Position numbers and translations under genes: made by a program. From positions 245,136 to 309,135 of the forward strand of contig JARYMF010000003.1 in assembly GCA_029907255.1 (NCBI GenBank): a stretch of DNA of 64,000 nt, given 5' to 3'. This DNA is from Armatimonadota bacterium. GTDB lineage: Bacteria > Armatimonadota > UBA5829 > DTJY01. The notes under the pieces are model-generated. The model ran no database searches, had not been told where the DNA came from, and saw nothing but the letters and a program-made list of their open reading frames with translations. Numbering within the stretch: position 1 is the stretch's first letter; the number at the start of each line of letters is the position of its first letter. This document shows, piece after piece, positions 37,004-46,931 of the stretch.

Positions 37004-38656
37004 ATGCAAAGAATGCCGACTTCAAAAACAATTCGACCCAAAAAGTCGAATCTCGAAAATTATGATCTTTCCCCCTATAAAGCATGGGGCGTGATTGTTC
37101 TAACGATACTCCTCGTAGGGTTTCTCCGCGCTCGATTATTGAACGTCCCCCTTGAGCGCGATGAAGGCGAGTATGCTTATATGGGTCAGCTTTTGCTCCA
37201 AGGAATCCCTCCATATAAGCTTGCCTACAGCATGAAACTCCCAGGCATCTACGCTGTTTATGGTGTTATTATGGCAGTTTTTGGCCAAACAATAACTGCT
37301 ATACACCTCGGTCTTTTGCTAGCCAATGTCATTACAATAGTTCTTTTATTTCTAATCGCCAAGCGAATAGCTGATAATCGGGCTGGAATCATAGCGGCGA
37401 TTGTATTCGCTGTTCTATCTATAAGCCCACTTAGCCACGGTTTGGCTGCAAATGCAGAGCATTTTGTGGTTCTCTTTGCACTTGGCGGCATTCTCTGCAT
37501 GTTAAAGGCGATCGAATCGCAACGACTGCATTGCTTCTTTTTGAGTGGGCTACTTTTGGGCTTTTCAATGTTGGTTAAGCAGCACGGTGGATGCTTTGCT
37601 ATTTTTGCAGGGCTATATATTCTTCTTACCGGGTTAAGAAAACAAACCCATCGCGTCCGAATTTTAGCGCAACAGGCAGGTTTATATATATGTGGCTTGT
37701 TTCTTCCGTACGGTTTGGCGTGCTTGTTCCTTTTCGCTGAGGGAGTTTTTGACAATTTTTGGTTTTGGACGGCCACTTATTCAAAGCAGTACGCTACTAG
37801 ATTATCACTTTCGACGGGGGTTAAATATTATCTTTCGGATGCCATAGAGAACGTCTTCAAGCCATCGTTTTCAATATGGATTTTAGGAATTTTTGGATTT
37901 GCAGCATTGTTTGACCACAAAATACGGCGCTATTATATGTTTATAATAGGGTTCACGCTGTTCTCATTAATTTCCGTTTTCCCAGGATACTTTTTCCGCA
38001 GGCATTATTTTATCCTACTTCTCCCTGCTACAGCAGTCCTTATTGGAATCGGTTACACTTCAGCAATAGCCATATTGGCAAAGCGAAAGAAAGCACTTGC
38101 GATTATACCCGTTACCATTTTTGGAATTGCAGTAATTGCGGCGCTCCTCAACCAAGGAAAATTGCTTTTTTCAGCATCACCAATTGAAGTCTCCCGCGCC
38201 GTATACGGTCTCCAGCCTTTCCCAGAAGCATTAGAAATCGCAAAATATATTAAAAGGTCCTCAACTAAGCAAGACACGATCGCAGTTTTAGGGTCCGAGC
38301 CAGAAATTTTTTTCTATGCAAATCGAAGGTCCGCCACATCTTATATCTACGTCTACCCACTCATGGAGGAACATAGCAAAGCACTCGAAATGCAAAATGA
38401 AATGATGCAAAACATCCAAAAAGCAAAGCCTAAGTTTATCGTTTCAGTCGTCAATCCGCTTTCGTGGGGTGTTTCGCGAGGTTCTGTAACTAAAATTTTC
38501 AACTGGAGCGCAGATTATTGCCGGCAGCATTATAAAATAGTAGGTATAGTTGATATGTTGTCAGCCGACTGGACGGATTATTATTGGGACAACGAGGCAA
38601 GAAAAAATACCCCACAATCACAGGAATATGTGATAATTTTGGAAAGAAAAACCTAA
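37004..38656 (+). CDS. ArnT/PMT-like GT-C membrane glycosyltransferase (paralog 1)
   Basis: 550 residues with about ten membrane helices. The first outer loop carries ERDEGEYAY (D53-E54), the acidic catalytic motif of ArnT/PMT-type (GT83/GT39) enzymes that take sugar from a polyprenyl-phosphate. The following GIPPYKLAYSMKLPGIYAVY is shared almost word for word with the two paralogs at 48679 and 54011. The C-terminal outer domain has VLGSEPEIFFYANRRSATSY and YPLMEE. ATG 37004 is used; ATG 37013 is possible. The gene begins 55 bases after the TMTC-like gene. Confidence 0.82.
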   Translation: MQRMPTSKTIRPKKSNLENYDLSPYKAWGVIVLTILLVGFLRARLLNVPLERDEGEYAYMGQLLLQGIPPYKLAYSMKLPGIYAVYGVIMAVFGQTITAIHLGLLLANVITIVLLFLIAKRIADNRAGIIAAIVFAVLSISPLSHGLAANAEHFVVLFALGGILCMLKAIESQRLHCFFLSGLLLGFSMLVKQHGGCFAIFAGLYILLTGLRKQTHRVRILAQQAGLYICGLFLPYGLACLFLFAEGVFDNFWFWTATYSKQYATRLSLSTGVKYYLSDAIENVFKPSFSIWILGIFGFAALFDHKIRRYYMFIIGFTLFSLISVFPGYFFRRHYFILLLPATAVLIGIGYTSAIAILAKRKKALAIIPVTIFGIAVIAALLNQGKLLFSASPIEVSRAVYGLQPFPEALEIAKYIKRSSTKQDTIAVLGSEPEIFFYANRRSATSYIYVYPLMEEHSKALEMQNEMMQNIQKAKPKFIVSVVNPLSWGVSRGSVTKIFNWSADYCRQHYKIVGIVDMLSADWTDYYWDNEARKNTPQSQEYVIILERKT

Positions 38657-38670
38657 TCAAAAAGTCTTTG

Positions 38671-38690
38671 TTGTTCCTACAGGAACAAAG
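38671..38690 (+). promoter_or_regulatory. Hairpin directly upstream of a ribosome site
   Basis: TTGTTCCT (38671-38678) and AGGAACAA (38681-38688) form an 8-bp inverted repeat that abuts the AAAGGAGG used by the next gene. It may modulate access to the ribosome site, but the 2-base loop means the stem would open partly. Confidence 0.3.
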
Positions 38691-38699
38691 GAGGATAAC

Positions 38700-40349
38700 T
38701 TGACCCGAAAGCCCACTACCTCCAATAAGAAGATATACGTCGCTGCAATGCTCCTCGCATTGATTGTACTTGTGCCCTTTTTTCAAGTGCTTTGGCATGA
38801 CTTCATCACTTTAGACGACCCCACCTATGTCGTTAGCAACGAACAAGTTAAAAAAGGACTAAGCTTTGCAGGGCTGAAGTGGGCTTTAACTGCAATGCAC
38901 GGTGCAAACTGGCACCCAATCACATGGCTCTCGCACATGCTTGATTATCAACTTTTTGGTCTCAATCCAATGGGCCACCATCTAATGAATCTACTCATTC
39001 ATTTAGCAAACACCCTGCTGCTATTTTCGGTGCTGAGGCGAATGACCGGAGCAGTCTGGCGAAGTGCGTTTGTGGCAGCGTTGTTCGGCGTGCATCCGCT
39101 CCACGTCGAATCTGTTGCATGGGTAGCCGAAAGAAAAGACCTCCTGAGCACCCTATTTTGGATGCTCACAATGCATGCATATAGACGATATGCTCAGTCG
39201 CCGACTATCAAAACCTATTTGCCCGTGATAGTGGTCTTTGCTCTTGGCTTAATGACAAAGCCAATGTTGGTAACCTTGCCATTTGTTCTTCTAATTTTAG
39301 ATTATTGGCCTCTCGAGCGAATTGGGAATTCTGGCTTAATGCCAATTGTAACTTCGAGAAATTTTAGAACTTTACTGCTTGAGAAAATCCCGCTGTTCGT
39401 CCTATCCGGGATATCCTGTGCCATTACTCTTTCCGCACAAAGCCGAGGCGGTGCAATACAATCGCTAGAGGAATTTACACTAGGCGTCAGGCTAGGTAAT
39501 GCGGTCGTTGCCTATGGAAGCTACTTAATAAAAATGATTTGGCCTTATCGCCTCATTGTATACTATCCTCATCCAGGCTCTAATCTGCCCGCTTGGCAAG
39601 TCCTTACATCTGGCTTTTCATTGGCGCTCATCACATTCATAGCTATAATGCTTGCGCGTAAGCATAGATATCTCGCGGTTGGCTGGCTGTGGTATCTTGG
39701 CACGCTCGTACCAGTGATCGGCCTCGTCCAAGTCGGCATGCAAGCCATAGCAGACAGATATACGTATGTGCCTCTAATTGGAATCTTCATCGCAATAGCT
39801 TGGGGAGTCCCTAAGCTTATCAAACCTCATGAAACTTGCAAGAGAGTAGGGGAAAAACAAATTGCATTTTCGATTCTTCAATCATCAGCAGCCTTGTCTA
39901 TTCTCGCCCTAGCTATATGTACATGGATTCAAGTAGGTTATTGGAAGGATAGCTTCTCCCTTTTTAGACATACACTTGCTGTTTGCCCCCAAAATGCCGT
40001 TGCCCACTACAACCTTGGTGTAGCATTTGTGAATAATGGCGATGCTGAAGCGGCTATGGTAGAGTTCCAAAAAGCACTGAATATAAAACCAGGATATCCT
40101 GATGCATGGTACAATGTCGGCGTCCTTCTTCAGCGCAAAGGTAAGATTGATGAGGCAATCAAAAGCTACTATCAAGCAATCAAACTTGACCCTACGTTGG
40201 TACAAGCCCGAAACAATCTAGCCATAATGCTTTTCATTAAAGGAAATTATGCTGAGGCATGGAGAGAAGTTCATGCTTGCATGAAATATGGATTTCAACC
40301 GCATCCTGAATTCCTCAAAGCGCTGTCCCAAAAGATGCCCGAGCCTTAA
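38700..40349 (+). CDS. TMTC-like GT-C membrane glycosyltransferase, short TPR domain (paralog 2)
   Basis: 549 residues. The TTG at 38700 is used because AAAGGAGG lies 6 bases upstream and it yields MTRKPTTSNKK before the first helix. The acidic pair D39-D40 (TLDDPTYV) is followed by ANWHPITWLSHMLDYQLFG, HPLHVESVAWVAERKDLLS, LMTKPMLVTLPF and QAIADRYTYVPLIGIF. It has only about three TPR units, the fewest of the six paralogs, yet keeps the same tail (PHPEFLKALSQKMPEP). It sits 44 bases after the ArnT-like gene and 113 bases before the SEDS-transpeptidase fusion. Confidence 0.82.
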   Translation: MTRKPTTSNKKIYVAAMLLALIVLVPFFQVLWHDFITLDDPTYVVSNEQVKKGLSFAGLKWALTAMHGANWHPITWLSHMLDYQLFGLNPMGHHLMNLLIHLANTLLLFSVLRRMTGAVWRSAFVAALFGVHPLHVESVAWVAERKDLLSTLFWMLTMHAYRRYAQSPTIKTYLPVIVVFALGLMTKPMLVTLPFVLLILDYWPLERIGNSGLMPIVTSRNFRTLLLEKIPLFVLSGISCAITLSAQSRGGAIQSLEEFTLGVRLGNAVVAYGSYLIKMIWPYRLIVYYPHPGSNLPAWQVLTSGFSLALITFIAIMLARKHRYLAVGWLWYLGTLVPVIGLVQVGMQAIADRYTYVPLIGIFIAIAWGVPKLIKPHETCKRVGEKQIAFSILQSSAALSILALAICTWIQVGYWKDSFSLFRHTLAVCPQNAVAHYNLGVAFVNNGDAEAAMVEFQKALNIKPGYPDAWYNVGVLLQRKGKIDEAIKSYYQAIKLDPTLVQARNNLAIMLFIKGNYAEAWREVHACMKYGFQPHPEFLKALSQKMPEP

Positions 40350-40461
40350 TCCGTCAGCAAATGCTAATTAACAAGCGTTATGATGGTGATTTTTGCAGGA
40401 TATAGGGTGAAAGATTTGAAGGCATGTAATAAAATCAGTTGTTACAAGTCTAAACAACCGA

Positions 40462-43400
40462 ATGAGTAGACTCAAAATGGGACATACTCGGCGAACCACT
40501 GAAGGCATTCTTATTTTATTTGCATCCCTATTATTGCTAATGGGATTTGCACTTGTCTATGCTGCAAAGCTTCCCCAACTTTACAATGGCGGGAAAGCAA
40601 ACATAAACACTGCCGATGAAAATACCTTGTCAGCAGTCATGGGTATTGACCGCAGACTTGCAAAACTTATATGCGAATACCGCAAAAAGAATGGGAATTT
40701 TACAGATGTTGATTCGCTTCGACGTATAAGGCTACTCACCAAAGATGAAGCGGAGAAAATCGCCACATTAAACGCCAGCCGCAAAATTGACATTACAACT
40801 ATTAGTCCTGAAGAGCTTTCAGCAAAAGCTGGAATCAGCCCCGAAGTCGCCTATAGAATTTTGGAGGCAGTAGCAACAAGAGCTCCAGGTGAACCTATAA
40901 CAACCCTTCTTTTGTCAAAAATTTCTCTTATTTCTAGCGATACTCTGGCCTCACACAAAAAGACCCTGAGAGTTCGAGATGCCAACCAAGTAACGATTTC
41001 ATTTTGGATAAAAGCCTTTATCATGATAGGCGGATTCTTTATATTTCACCTTACACTGAGAAAAAAAGCACCAAATGCTGACCCATATCTTGTACCATGC
41101 GTAATGGTGCTTTCAGGGCTGGGATGCATAATTTTGTTTTCAATCAAGCACCCGCTCCAAGACACCGACGTCTTCGGCCGTCAAGTCCAAGGTGTGCTTA
41201 TTGGCATTGCCTTCGCAACGATACCTTTAAGTAAAAAATTCAGTACACTGCGTCTTTGGCGATATACTTATCTATATGCAATCTTCGCCATCATCTTAAC
41301 CATAGCGCTAGCACTGTTTGGTAAAGGCCCAGGAGGAACACGACTAAGTTTATTGGGAATTCAGCCGATAGAGATTGTTAAGCTTGCCTTAGCCTTTTTT
41401 GTTGCAAGTTATCTTGCTGAGCGTTGGAGTATCCTATCTGACCGCACTGGTCCACGTCGCCGATTTCAGCTTCCTTTATTCCGTGATATCGGTCCCCTAG
41501 CTGTAATATACTTTCTCTCCCTCGCCACGTTTATCATGGTAAAGGACCTAGGCCCAATGCTTGTCCTCTTTGGAATGTTTGTTGTGCTGCTTTATATTGC
41601 AACTGGAAACTCTTTATTTATCATAGCCGGCCTTGGACTCATCGCATTCAGTGGTTGCATTGCCTATTTTTTAAAACTGGGCGTTTTTGATGTGCGAGTT
41701 GATATGTGGTTTTACCCATGGGCAAATTCGCATGCGAACGGAATGCATCTTGCGCAATCACTTTGGGCATTGGCAACTGGTGGATTATGGGGAAGCGGCT
41801 TAGGACTTGGGCAACCGAACTACATACCAAGAGCAGGCTCAGACCTTGTTTTCTCTTCGTTAGGTGAGGAGATTGGTCTACTTGGCACGATTTTAATGCT
41901 AATCTTATATTCAGTACTCCTATCAAGATGCTTTCGAATTGCTATTCGGGCTAGAAACGATTTTGAAAGGTTTCTTGGTGCAAGCATTGCCTCCCTCCTA
42001 GGAATCCAAACGGTTGTTATAATCTTCGGTGTGCTTGGACTCCTTCCGCTTACTGGAATCACCTTACCATTTACCAGCTTTGGGCGGTCCTCAATGATTG
42101 CCTCGTTCTTTGCGCTGGGCTTGCTGCTGAGTATTTCGTCTGACGGTTCGATTTATCCATCAAATATTCCACTACCAACCAAGCGAGCACTCAACCGCCT
42201 TGCAACAAGCATTATTGTTTTATTACTGGGCGGGGCTGGAATATGCCGCCTTATGTGGATTCAAGGCATCCAGGCAGACCAAATAGCTGGTTCATCGGCG
42301 ATAGTACCCGACGCTGATGGCATTTCACGCCCCCATATCAATCCCCGATTAAAAGCCATCGAAGCAAGAATACCCAGGGGAACTATTTTCGATAGGAATA
42401 ACCAAATAGTAGCGTTTTCCAACAATGGGAGAAGGCTCTACCCATATGGTGGATCCATGGTTCACCTTGTTGGCTATCTTGATTCCAGGTATGGTGGTCC
42501 AACTGGAATAGAAAAAAGCAGAAACAATGACCTTCGTGGCTTTGATAATTACTCAGACCTTCTCCCAATATATCGCCTAAGCCATATGCCTCACTGCCCA
42601 AAGCTAAAAGGCAAAGACATAAGGCTTACAATTGACGCCAGACTTCAGGTTAAAGTTGAGAATGCGCTCAGGAAATACGCAAATGCTTTGGTTGACAAGC
42701 GCACCGGAAGGGTCAAAAACAAAGGCGCTGCGGTTGTTCTAGATGTTCACACGGGTGAGGTACTTGCCGCAGTTTCAATTCCCAATTTTGACCCCAACAA
42801 GCTTTCATATCACGATTGGAGGAAATATATGGCTGATTTAAATAACGACCATGTGCTCATTAACCGAGCACTGAATGGCCTTTATCCTCCAGGCTCAACG
42901 TTCAAAATTATTACAGCTGCAACTGCGCTCCAGAATGGAGTTGATTTCAAGTATATCTGCAATCATAGCGAACATGATGTAACATGGCGGTGGAAAGGCA
43001 AAACATTCGCACGAAAACACATTACCGACCTCGAGGATATGTCGGCTCATGGTTTGGTTGATATGGAAAAGGGCCTTAGAGTATCTTGCAATCTATATTT
43101 CGCGCACTTGGCGATGGAGTTGGGTCCTGAGCTTTTGTATAAGACGGCAACAAAAGGCTTTAAGCTAGAACATATCCCACCTCCAAAGCTACTCGCCGAA
43201 GATTTAGCAGATAGCGGCTATGGACAGGGACGGATTTTGGTTACTCCGCTTGAGATGGCACGAGTTGCTGCAACTATTGCAAACAACGGCATCATGATGA
43301 AGCCTCAATTTATTAGGGAAATTCGCACTAAAGACGGCAAGATCGTTAGGCAGTTTGAACCAATTGAAATGGGAAGGCCTTTGAATTATAAGACAGCGGC

Positions 43401-43659
43401 TTACCTCCGAAAGATGATGGTTGACGTTACCACGAGTGGTACAGCCAAGGGGCTTTTCGAGGACATAAACATTAAAGTTGCTGGAAAAACTGGAAGCGCT
43501 GAGAACGAGCAAGGCGACAGGCTTGCTCATTCGTGGTTTGTAGGATTCGCCCCAGCAGACGACCCCCGAATTGCCTTTGCCGTTGTTATCGAAAATGGAG
43601 GATTTGGAAGTCGCTCTGCTGGACCAGTATGCCGAGAGATAGTTAAGGCTGCTTTATAA
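40462..43659 (+). CDS. HhH - SEDS glycosyltransferase - class B PBP transpeptidase fusion
   Basis: 1065 residues joining three units normally found separately. After one membrane helix (14-35), residues 46-100 form a ComEA-type helix-hairpin-helix (NINTADENTLSAVMGID, YRKKNGNF), with a second HhH-like stretch near 108-140. A SEDS polymerase (about 175-565) follows: GGTRLSLLGIQPIEIVKLAL, D362 in VKDLGPM, GSDLVFSSLGEEIGLLG and LPFTSFGRSS. After a further helix (about 580-600) comes a class B PBP: IPRGTIFDRNNQ, S812-T-F-K815, S875-C-N877 and K1009-T-G1011. It should both polymerise and crosslink peptidoglycan like RodA-PBP2 or FtsW-FtsI. ATG 40477 is an alternative start. Confidence 0.93.
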   Translation: MSRLKMGHTRRTTEGILILFASLLLLMGFALVYAAKLPQLYNGGKANINTADENTLSAVMGIDRRLAKLICEYRKKNGNFTDVDSLRRIRLLTKDEAEKIATLNASRKIDITTISPEELSAKAGISPEVAYRILEAVATRAPGEPITTLLLSKISLISSDTLASHKKTLRVRDANQVTISFWIKAFIMIGGFFIFHLTLRKKAPNADPYLVPCVMVLSGLGCIILFSIKHPLQDTDVFGRQVQGVLIGIAFATIPLSKKFSTLRLWRYTYLYAIFAIILTIALALFGKGPGGTRLSLLGIQPIEIVKLALAFFVASYLAERWSILSDRTGPRRRFQLPLFRDIGPLAVIYFLSLATFIMVKDLGPMLVLFGMFVVLLYIATGNSLFIIAGLGLIAFSGCIAYFLKLGVFDVRVDMWFYPWANSHANGMHLAQSLWALATGGLWGSGLGLGQPNYIPRAGSDLVFSSLGEEIGLLGTILMLILYSVLLSRCFRIAIRARNDFERFLGASIASLLGIQTVVIIFGVLGLLPLTGITLPFTSFGRSSMIASFFALGLLLSISSDGSIYPSNIPLPTKRALNRLATSIIVLLLGGAGICRLMWIQGIQADQIAGSSAIVPDADGISRPHINPRLKAIEARIPRGTIFDRNNQIVAFSNNGRRLYPYGGSMVHLVGYLDSRYGGPTGIEKSRNNDLRGFDNYSDLLPIYRLSHMPHCPKLKGKDIRLTIDARLQVKVENALRKYANALVDKRTGRVKNKGAAVVLDVHTGEVLAAVSIPNFDPNKLSYHDWRKYMADLNNDHVLINRALNGLYPPGSTFKIITAATALQNGVDFKYICNHSEHDVTWRWKGKTFARKHITDLEDMSAHGLVDMEKGLRVSCNLYFAHLAMELGPELLYKTATKGFKLEHIPPPKLLAEDLADSGYGQGRILVTPLEMARVAATIANNGIMMKPQFIREIRTKDGKIVRQFEPIEMGRPLNYKTAAYLRKMMVDVTTSGTAKGLFEDINIKVAGKTGSAENEQGDRLAHSWFVGFAPADDPRIAFAVVIENGGFGSRSAGPVCREIVKAAL

Positions 43660-43699
43660 GCAGTAAAAAACTTAAATATAAGCAAGGAGGATTTTTAAA

Positions 43700-44815
43700 T
43701 TGACAAAAGAATCGTTGTTCCCTGACAAACGCGAGATTGCAGAAAAAGAACGCCGTGTAAAGGAATTCATGGAACTAAAAGGACTTGATGCTCTCGTACT
43801 AACTACCCAAAGCAATTTCGCCTGGTTCACCTGCGGTGCCGATAATCGCGTGGCAAATGCAACAGAAATAGGGGTAGCTTCTGTGGTAATCACTAAGGAT
43901 TCAAAGTACATTGTTTGCGATAATATTGAATACCCTCGAATATTTGATGAGGAAATCGGTGACCAAGGATTTAAGTTCAAAACTTATAATTGGTGGGAAA
44001 GCAACCTAGCTGATGAGATTAGTAAACTTACAAGCGGCACTGTAGGTGCCGATACTGTAATTGCTGGCACAAAGTTGGTTGCTGGCGATATTCCGCCGCT
44101 CAGATACTCGCTAACAGAACAAGAGATAGAACGGTACCGATGGCTTGGTATCAATACAGCTGAGTGCATGTATGAAGCTTGTATCGAAGTCAGACCAGGA
44201 ATGACTGAGCATCAGATTGCAGCCTTACTTGGCGGCAAGCTAATTGATCGGGGCATAATACCAAACCTAATTCTGATAGCAGCCGACGAACGAATAAGTA
44301 AATATAGACACCCAATTCCCACAGAAAATACTTTGGAAAAATACGCAATGCTGGTAACCTGTGCCCGAAAATGGGGGCTAATCCTTTCGATGACACGAAT
44401 AGTTCACTTTGGCTCAATCTCACCAGAACTCAGACATAAGCATGACGCAGTTATGCAGGTGGATGCCGAATTAATTGGCGCAACCCGGCCTGGTGCACGG
44501 GTGGATTTCATTTTTGGCAAGGCAATCGAAGCGTATAGGCGCACAGGTTTTCAAAATGAGTGGCACTTCCACCACCAGGGCGGTCCGACTGGTTATGTGG
44601 GCAGGGATTATCGTGCTAGACCAGGAGTCGCTGGAATCGTTGAGACAAATCAGGCTTTCGCATGGAACCCTTCTATCGCCGGCACAAAATCCGAAGATAC
44701 TATAATTGCTTTGACAAGTCATACCGAAATTATTTCTGCTCATAAGGACTGGCCAACGAAGACAATTGAGATTAACGGAGCAAAAATTGAGCGACCTGAT
44801 ATAATGGAAATGTGA
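43700..44815 (+). CDS. M24 (creatinase/prolidase-fold) protein lacking metal-binding aspartates
   Basis: 371 residues. The TTG at 43700 has AAGGAGG 9 bases upstream. An N-terminal creatinase-like domain (1-130: VLTTQSNFAWFTCGAD) precedes a pita-bread domain. In aminopeptidase P and prolidase the strand pair reads D.G....GY.sD.TR; here it is CARKWGLILSMTR, so both aspartates are lost. The later histidine (FHHQGGPTGY), ETNQAFAWNPSIAGTKSEDT and final glutamate remain. Creatinase itself works without metal, so this may be a metal-free hydrolase or a binding protein. It sits inside the glycosyltransferase array, 25 bases before the next TMTC-like gene. Confidence 0.75.
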   Translation: MTKESLFPDKREIAEKERRVKEFMELKGLDALVLTTQSNFAWFTCGADNRVANATEIGVASVVITKDSKYIVCDNIEYPRIFDEEIGDQGFKFKTYNWWESNLADEISKLTSGTVGADTVIAGTKLVAGDIPPLRYSLTEQEIERYRWLGINTAECMYEACIEVRPGMTEHQIAALLGGKLIDRGIIPNLILIAADERISKYRHPIPTENTLEKYAMLVTCARKWGLILSMTRIVHFGSISPELRHKHDAVMQVDAELIGATRPGARVDFIFGKAIEAYRRTGFQNEWHFHHQGGPTGYVGRDYRARPGVAGIVETNQAFAWNPSIAGTKSEDTIIALTSHTEIISAHKDWPTKTIEINGAKIERPDIMEM

Positions 44816-44840
44816 CCGTTTGGCGAAAAGAGGTGCCAAT

Positions 44841-46913
44841 ATGAAGTTTGAAAGGCGCATACACCTTCTCGCCGGCTTGCTCCTTGCACTCGCAACGTTT
44901 CTTGTGTTTTGCCGGGTGCTAAGCCATGATTTCATTAACTTTGATGATGGGGTTTATGTCTATTCGAATGCTAATATTAAAGAACTGACGTTTCAAAGTA
45001 TTAGATGGGCATTCAAAACAATGCAAGCGTCCAATTGGCATCCTCTTACATGGATTTCGCATATAATTGACTATCAACTTTTTGGTTTAAAGCCAGCCGG
45101 CCATCACTTCACGAGTCTTCTGCTCCATATTACGAATTCCCTTCTGCTTCTATATATTCTAAACCGTATGTCTGGCTCATTTTGGCGAAGTATTTTTGTG
45201 GCCGCATTATTTGCACTTCATCCGCTTCATGTGGAATCGGTGGCGTGGGTTGCCGAAAGGAAAGATGTCCTCAGCACTTTGTTCTGGATGCTCACAATAT
45301 GGGCTTATTTGAGGTATGTCCAATCACCCAAAATTAAGACTTACATTCCAGTAATACTCCTGTTTTCGCTTGGTCTTATGTCCAAGCCAATGCTCGTAAC
45401 TCTCCCATTTGTGCTCCTTCTACTCGACTACTGGCCGCTTTGCCGTACTACGTTTAGTCGCCGCCATTCACAAGTTGCTTTTCCTATCGGATTCAAGAAA
45501 CTTTTGTTAGAGAAAACGCCCCTGTTTTTTCTGTCAGCAATTTCGTGCGCTATTACATACATTGTTCAGCAAAAAAGTGGGGCGGTGGTTCCTTCAGAGC
45601 GACTGCCTTTCGGCATTCGTCTGGAAAATGCCATAGTTTCATACCTTGCTTATATTTTTAAGATGGTGTGGCCCGCTAAGTTAGCTATCTTTTACCCTCA
45701 TCCAATGGCTGGCTTACCTATATGGCAAGTACTTGGCACCAGCGCGATTTTAATCATTGCTTCGATTCTTGCAATCATTGTTCTTAAGAAATATCCCTAC
45801 ATATGCGTCGGATGGTTTTGGTATCTTGGCACACTTATACCAGTAATTGGCCTTGTCCAAGTTGGAACACAGGCAATGGCTGACAGATATACATATATTC
45901 CACTTATAGGAATTTTCATAATAATCGCCTGGGGGATACCGGATTTGATAGCACGGCTCGAAGAGCATAGAATAAGCAGAATAACGACGAGGAGAATATA
46001 TTCCTCTCGTTTACGTTTATCTTTTCTTCAGTTCATCGCATGCATTTCTATTATTGCTTTTAGCATATGCACGTGGTCTCAACTAGGATATTGGAAGAAC
46101 AGCATAACAATATTTCACCGCACTATTGCTGTTACTGGTGAAAACAGCGTAGCACAATATAATTTGGGAGTTGCCTTTGCCAATCAAAACAAACCTGCTC
46201 TGGCACTTGCTCATTTTGAGGAAGCCGTGCGAATAGACCCTTTCAATTTCTATGCTCGCTACAATCTGGGCAAAGCCCTCGATGAAACTGGCAGGTATTC
46301 CGAAGCAGAGGAACAATTTCGAGCTGCTATACTGCTCAATCCAAACGATGCCGATTCACATAACAACTTAGCTTGCGTTTTATTGGAGCAAGGTAGATAT
46401 GATGAGGCGATTGCTGAATATAAAGAGGCCCTTAGGCTTAAGCCTAATGATTCTGTAATTCGCAATAATATGGTTTCAGCTTTAATAAAGAGAGGCGATC
46501 TATCAGAAGCGCTAAAGCAATATGCCAAAGCCCTTAAAATCAACCCTAACGACCCTTTTGCTCATTACAACATGGGGAACATGATGGTGAAGCAACAAAA
46601 ATGGAACGAAGCAATTCGCCACTTTTCTGAGGCTGTACGCTTGAAGCCAAACTATGCTGACGCATATTATAATTTAGGTGTTACATATCAAACAATCGGA
46701 AAACTCGATAAAGCATATCAAGCATATCAGCATGCTATAAGATCCAAACCAGGCTTCGGAAAGCCTCATAACAATATGGCAGTCATTCTTTACATGCGCG
46801 GAGACTATGCTGGAGCCTGGCGTGAGGTAGAGCTATATATAAAATCAGGAGGCCGCCCTCATCCTGGATTCATTAACGCTTTGTCCGAAAAGATGCCAAA
46901 GCCGCCAAATTAG
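44841..46913 (+). CDS. TMTC-like GT-C membrane glycosyltransferase with TPR domain (paralog 3)
   Basis: 690 residues from ATG 44841, which has AAGAGGTG 6 bases upstream; the frame opens earlier with a TTG that overlaps no ribosome site. D35-D36 (NFDDGVYV) is followed by QASNWHPLTWISHIIDYQLFG, HPLHVESVAWVAERKD, LMSKPMLVTLPFVLLLLDYW and QAMADRYTYIPLIGIF. Seven TPR units (from about 445) end in PHPGFINALSEKMPKPPN. It is the first gene of a tandem module TMTC - DUF2142 - ArnT-like repeated again from 50345. Confidence 0.83.
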   Translation: MKFERRIHLLAGLLLALATFLVFCRVLSHDFINFDDGVYVYSNANIKELTFQSIRWAFKTMQASNWHPLTWISHIIDYQLFGLKPAGHHFTSLLLHITNSLLLLYILNRMSGSFWRSIFVAALFALHPLHVESVAWVAERKDVLSTLFWMLTIWAYLRYVQSPKIKTYIPVILLFSLGLMSKPMLVTLPFVLLLLDYWPLCRTTFSRRHSQVAFPIGFKKLLLEKTPLFFLSAISCAITYIVQQKSGAVVPSERLPFGIRLENAIVSYLAYIFKMVWPAKLAIFYPHPMAGLPIWQVLGTSAILIIASILAIIVLKKYPYICVGWFWYLGTLIPVIGLVQVGTQAMADRYTYIPLIGIFIIIAWGIPDLIARLEEHRISRITTRRIYSSRLRLSFLQFIACISIIAFSICTWSQLGYWKNSITIFHRTIAVTGENSVAQYNLGVAFANQNKPALALAHFEEAVRIDPFNFYARYNLGKALDETGRYSEAEEQFRAAILLNPNDADSHNNLACVLLEQGRYDEAIAEYKEALRLKPNDSVIRNNMVSALIKRGDLSEALKQYAKALKINPNDPFAHYNMGNMMVKQQKWNEAIRHFSEAVRLKPNYADAYYNLGVTYQTIGKLDKAYQAYQHAIRSKPGFGKPHNNMAVILYMRGDYAGAWREVELYIKSGGRPHPGFINALSEKMPKPPN

Positions 46914-46931
46914 AGGAGAATAATCTTTAAA

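Noticed and set aside
38669..38690. Hairpin upstream of the gene at 38700 as an intrinsic terminator
   Set aside because: It has no following T-run and overlaps the ribosome-binding region.
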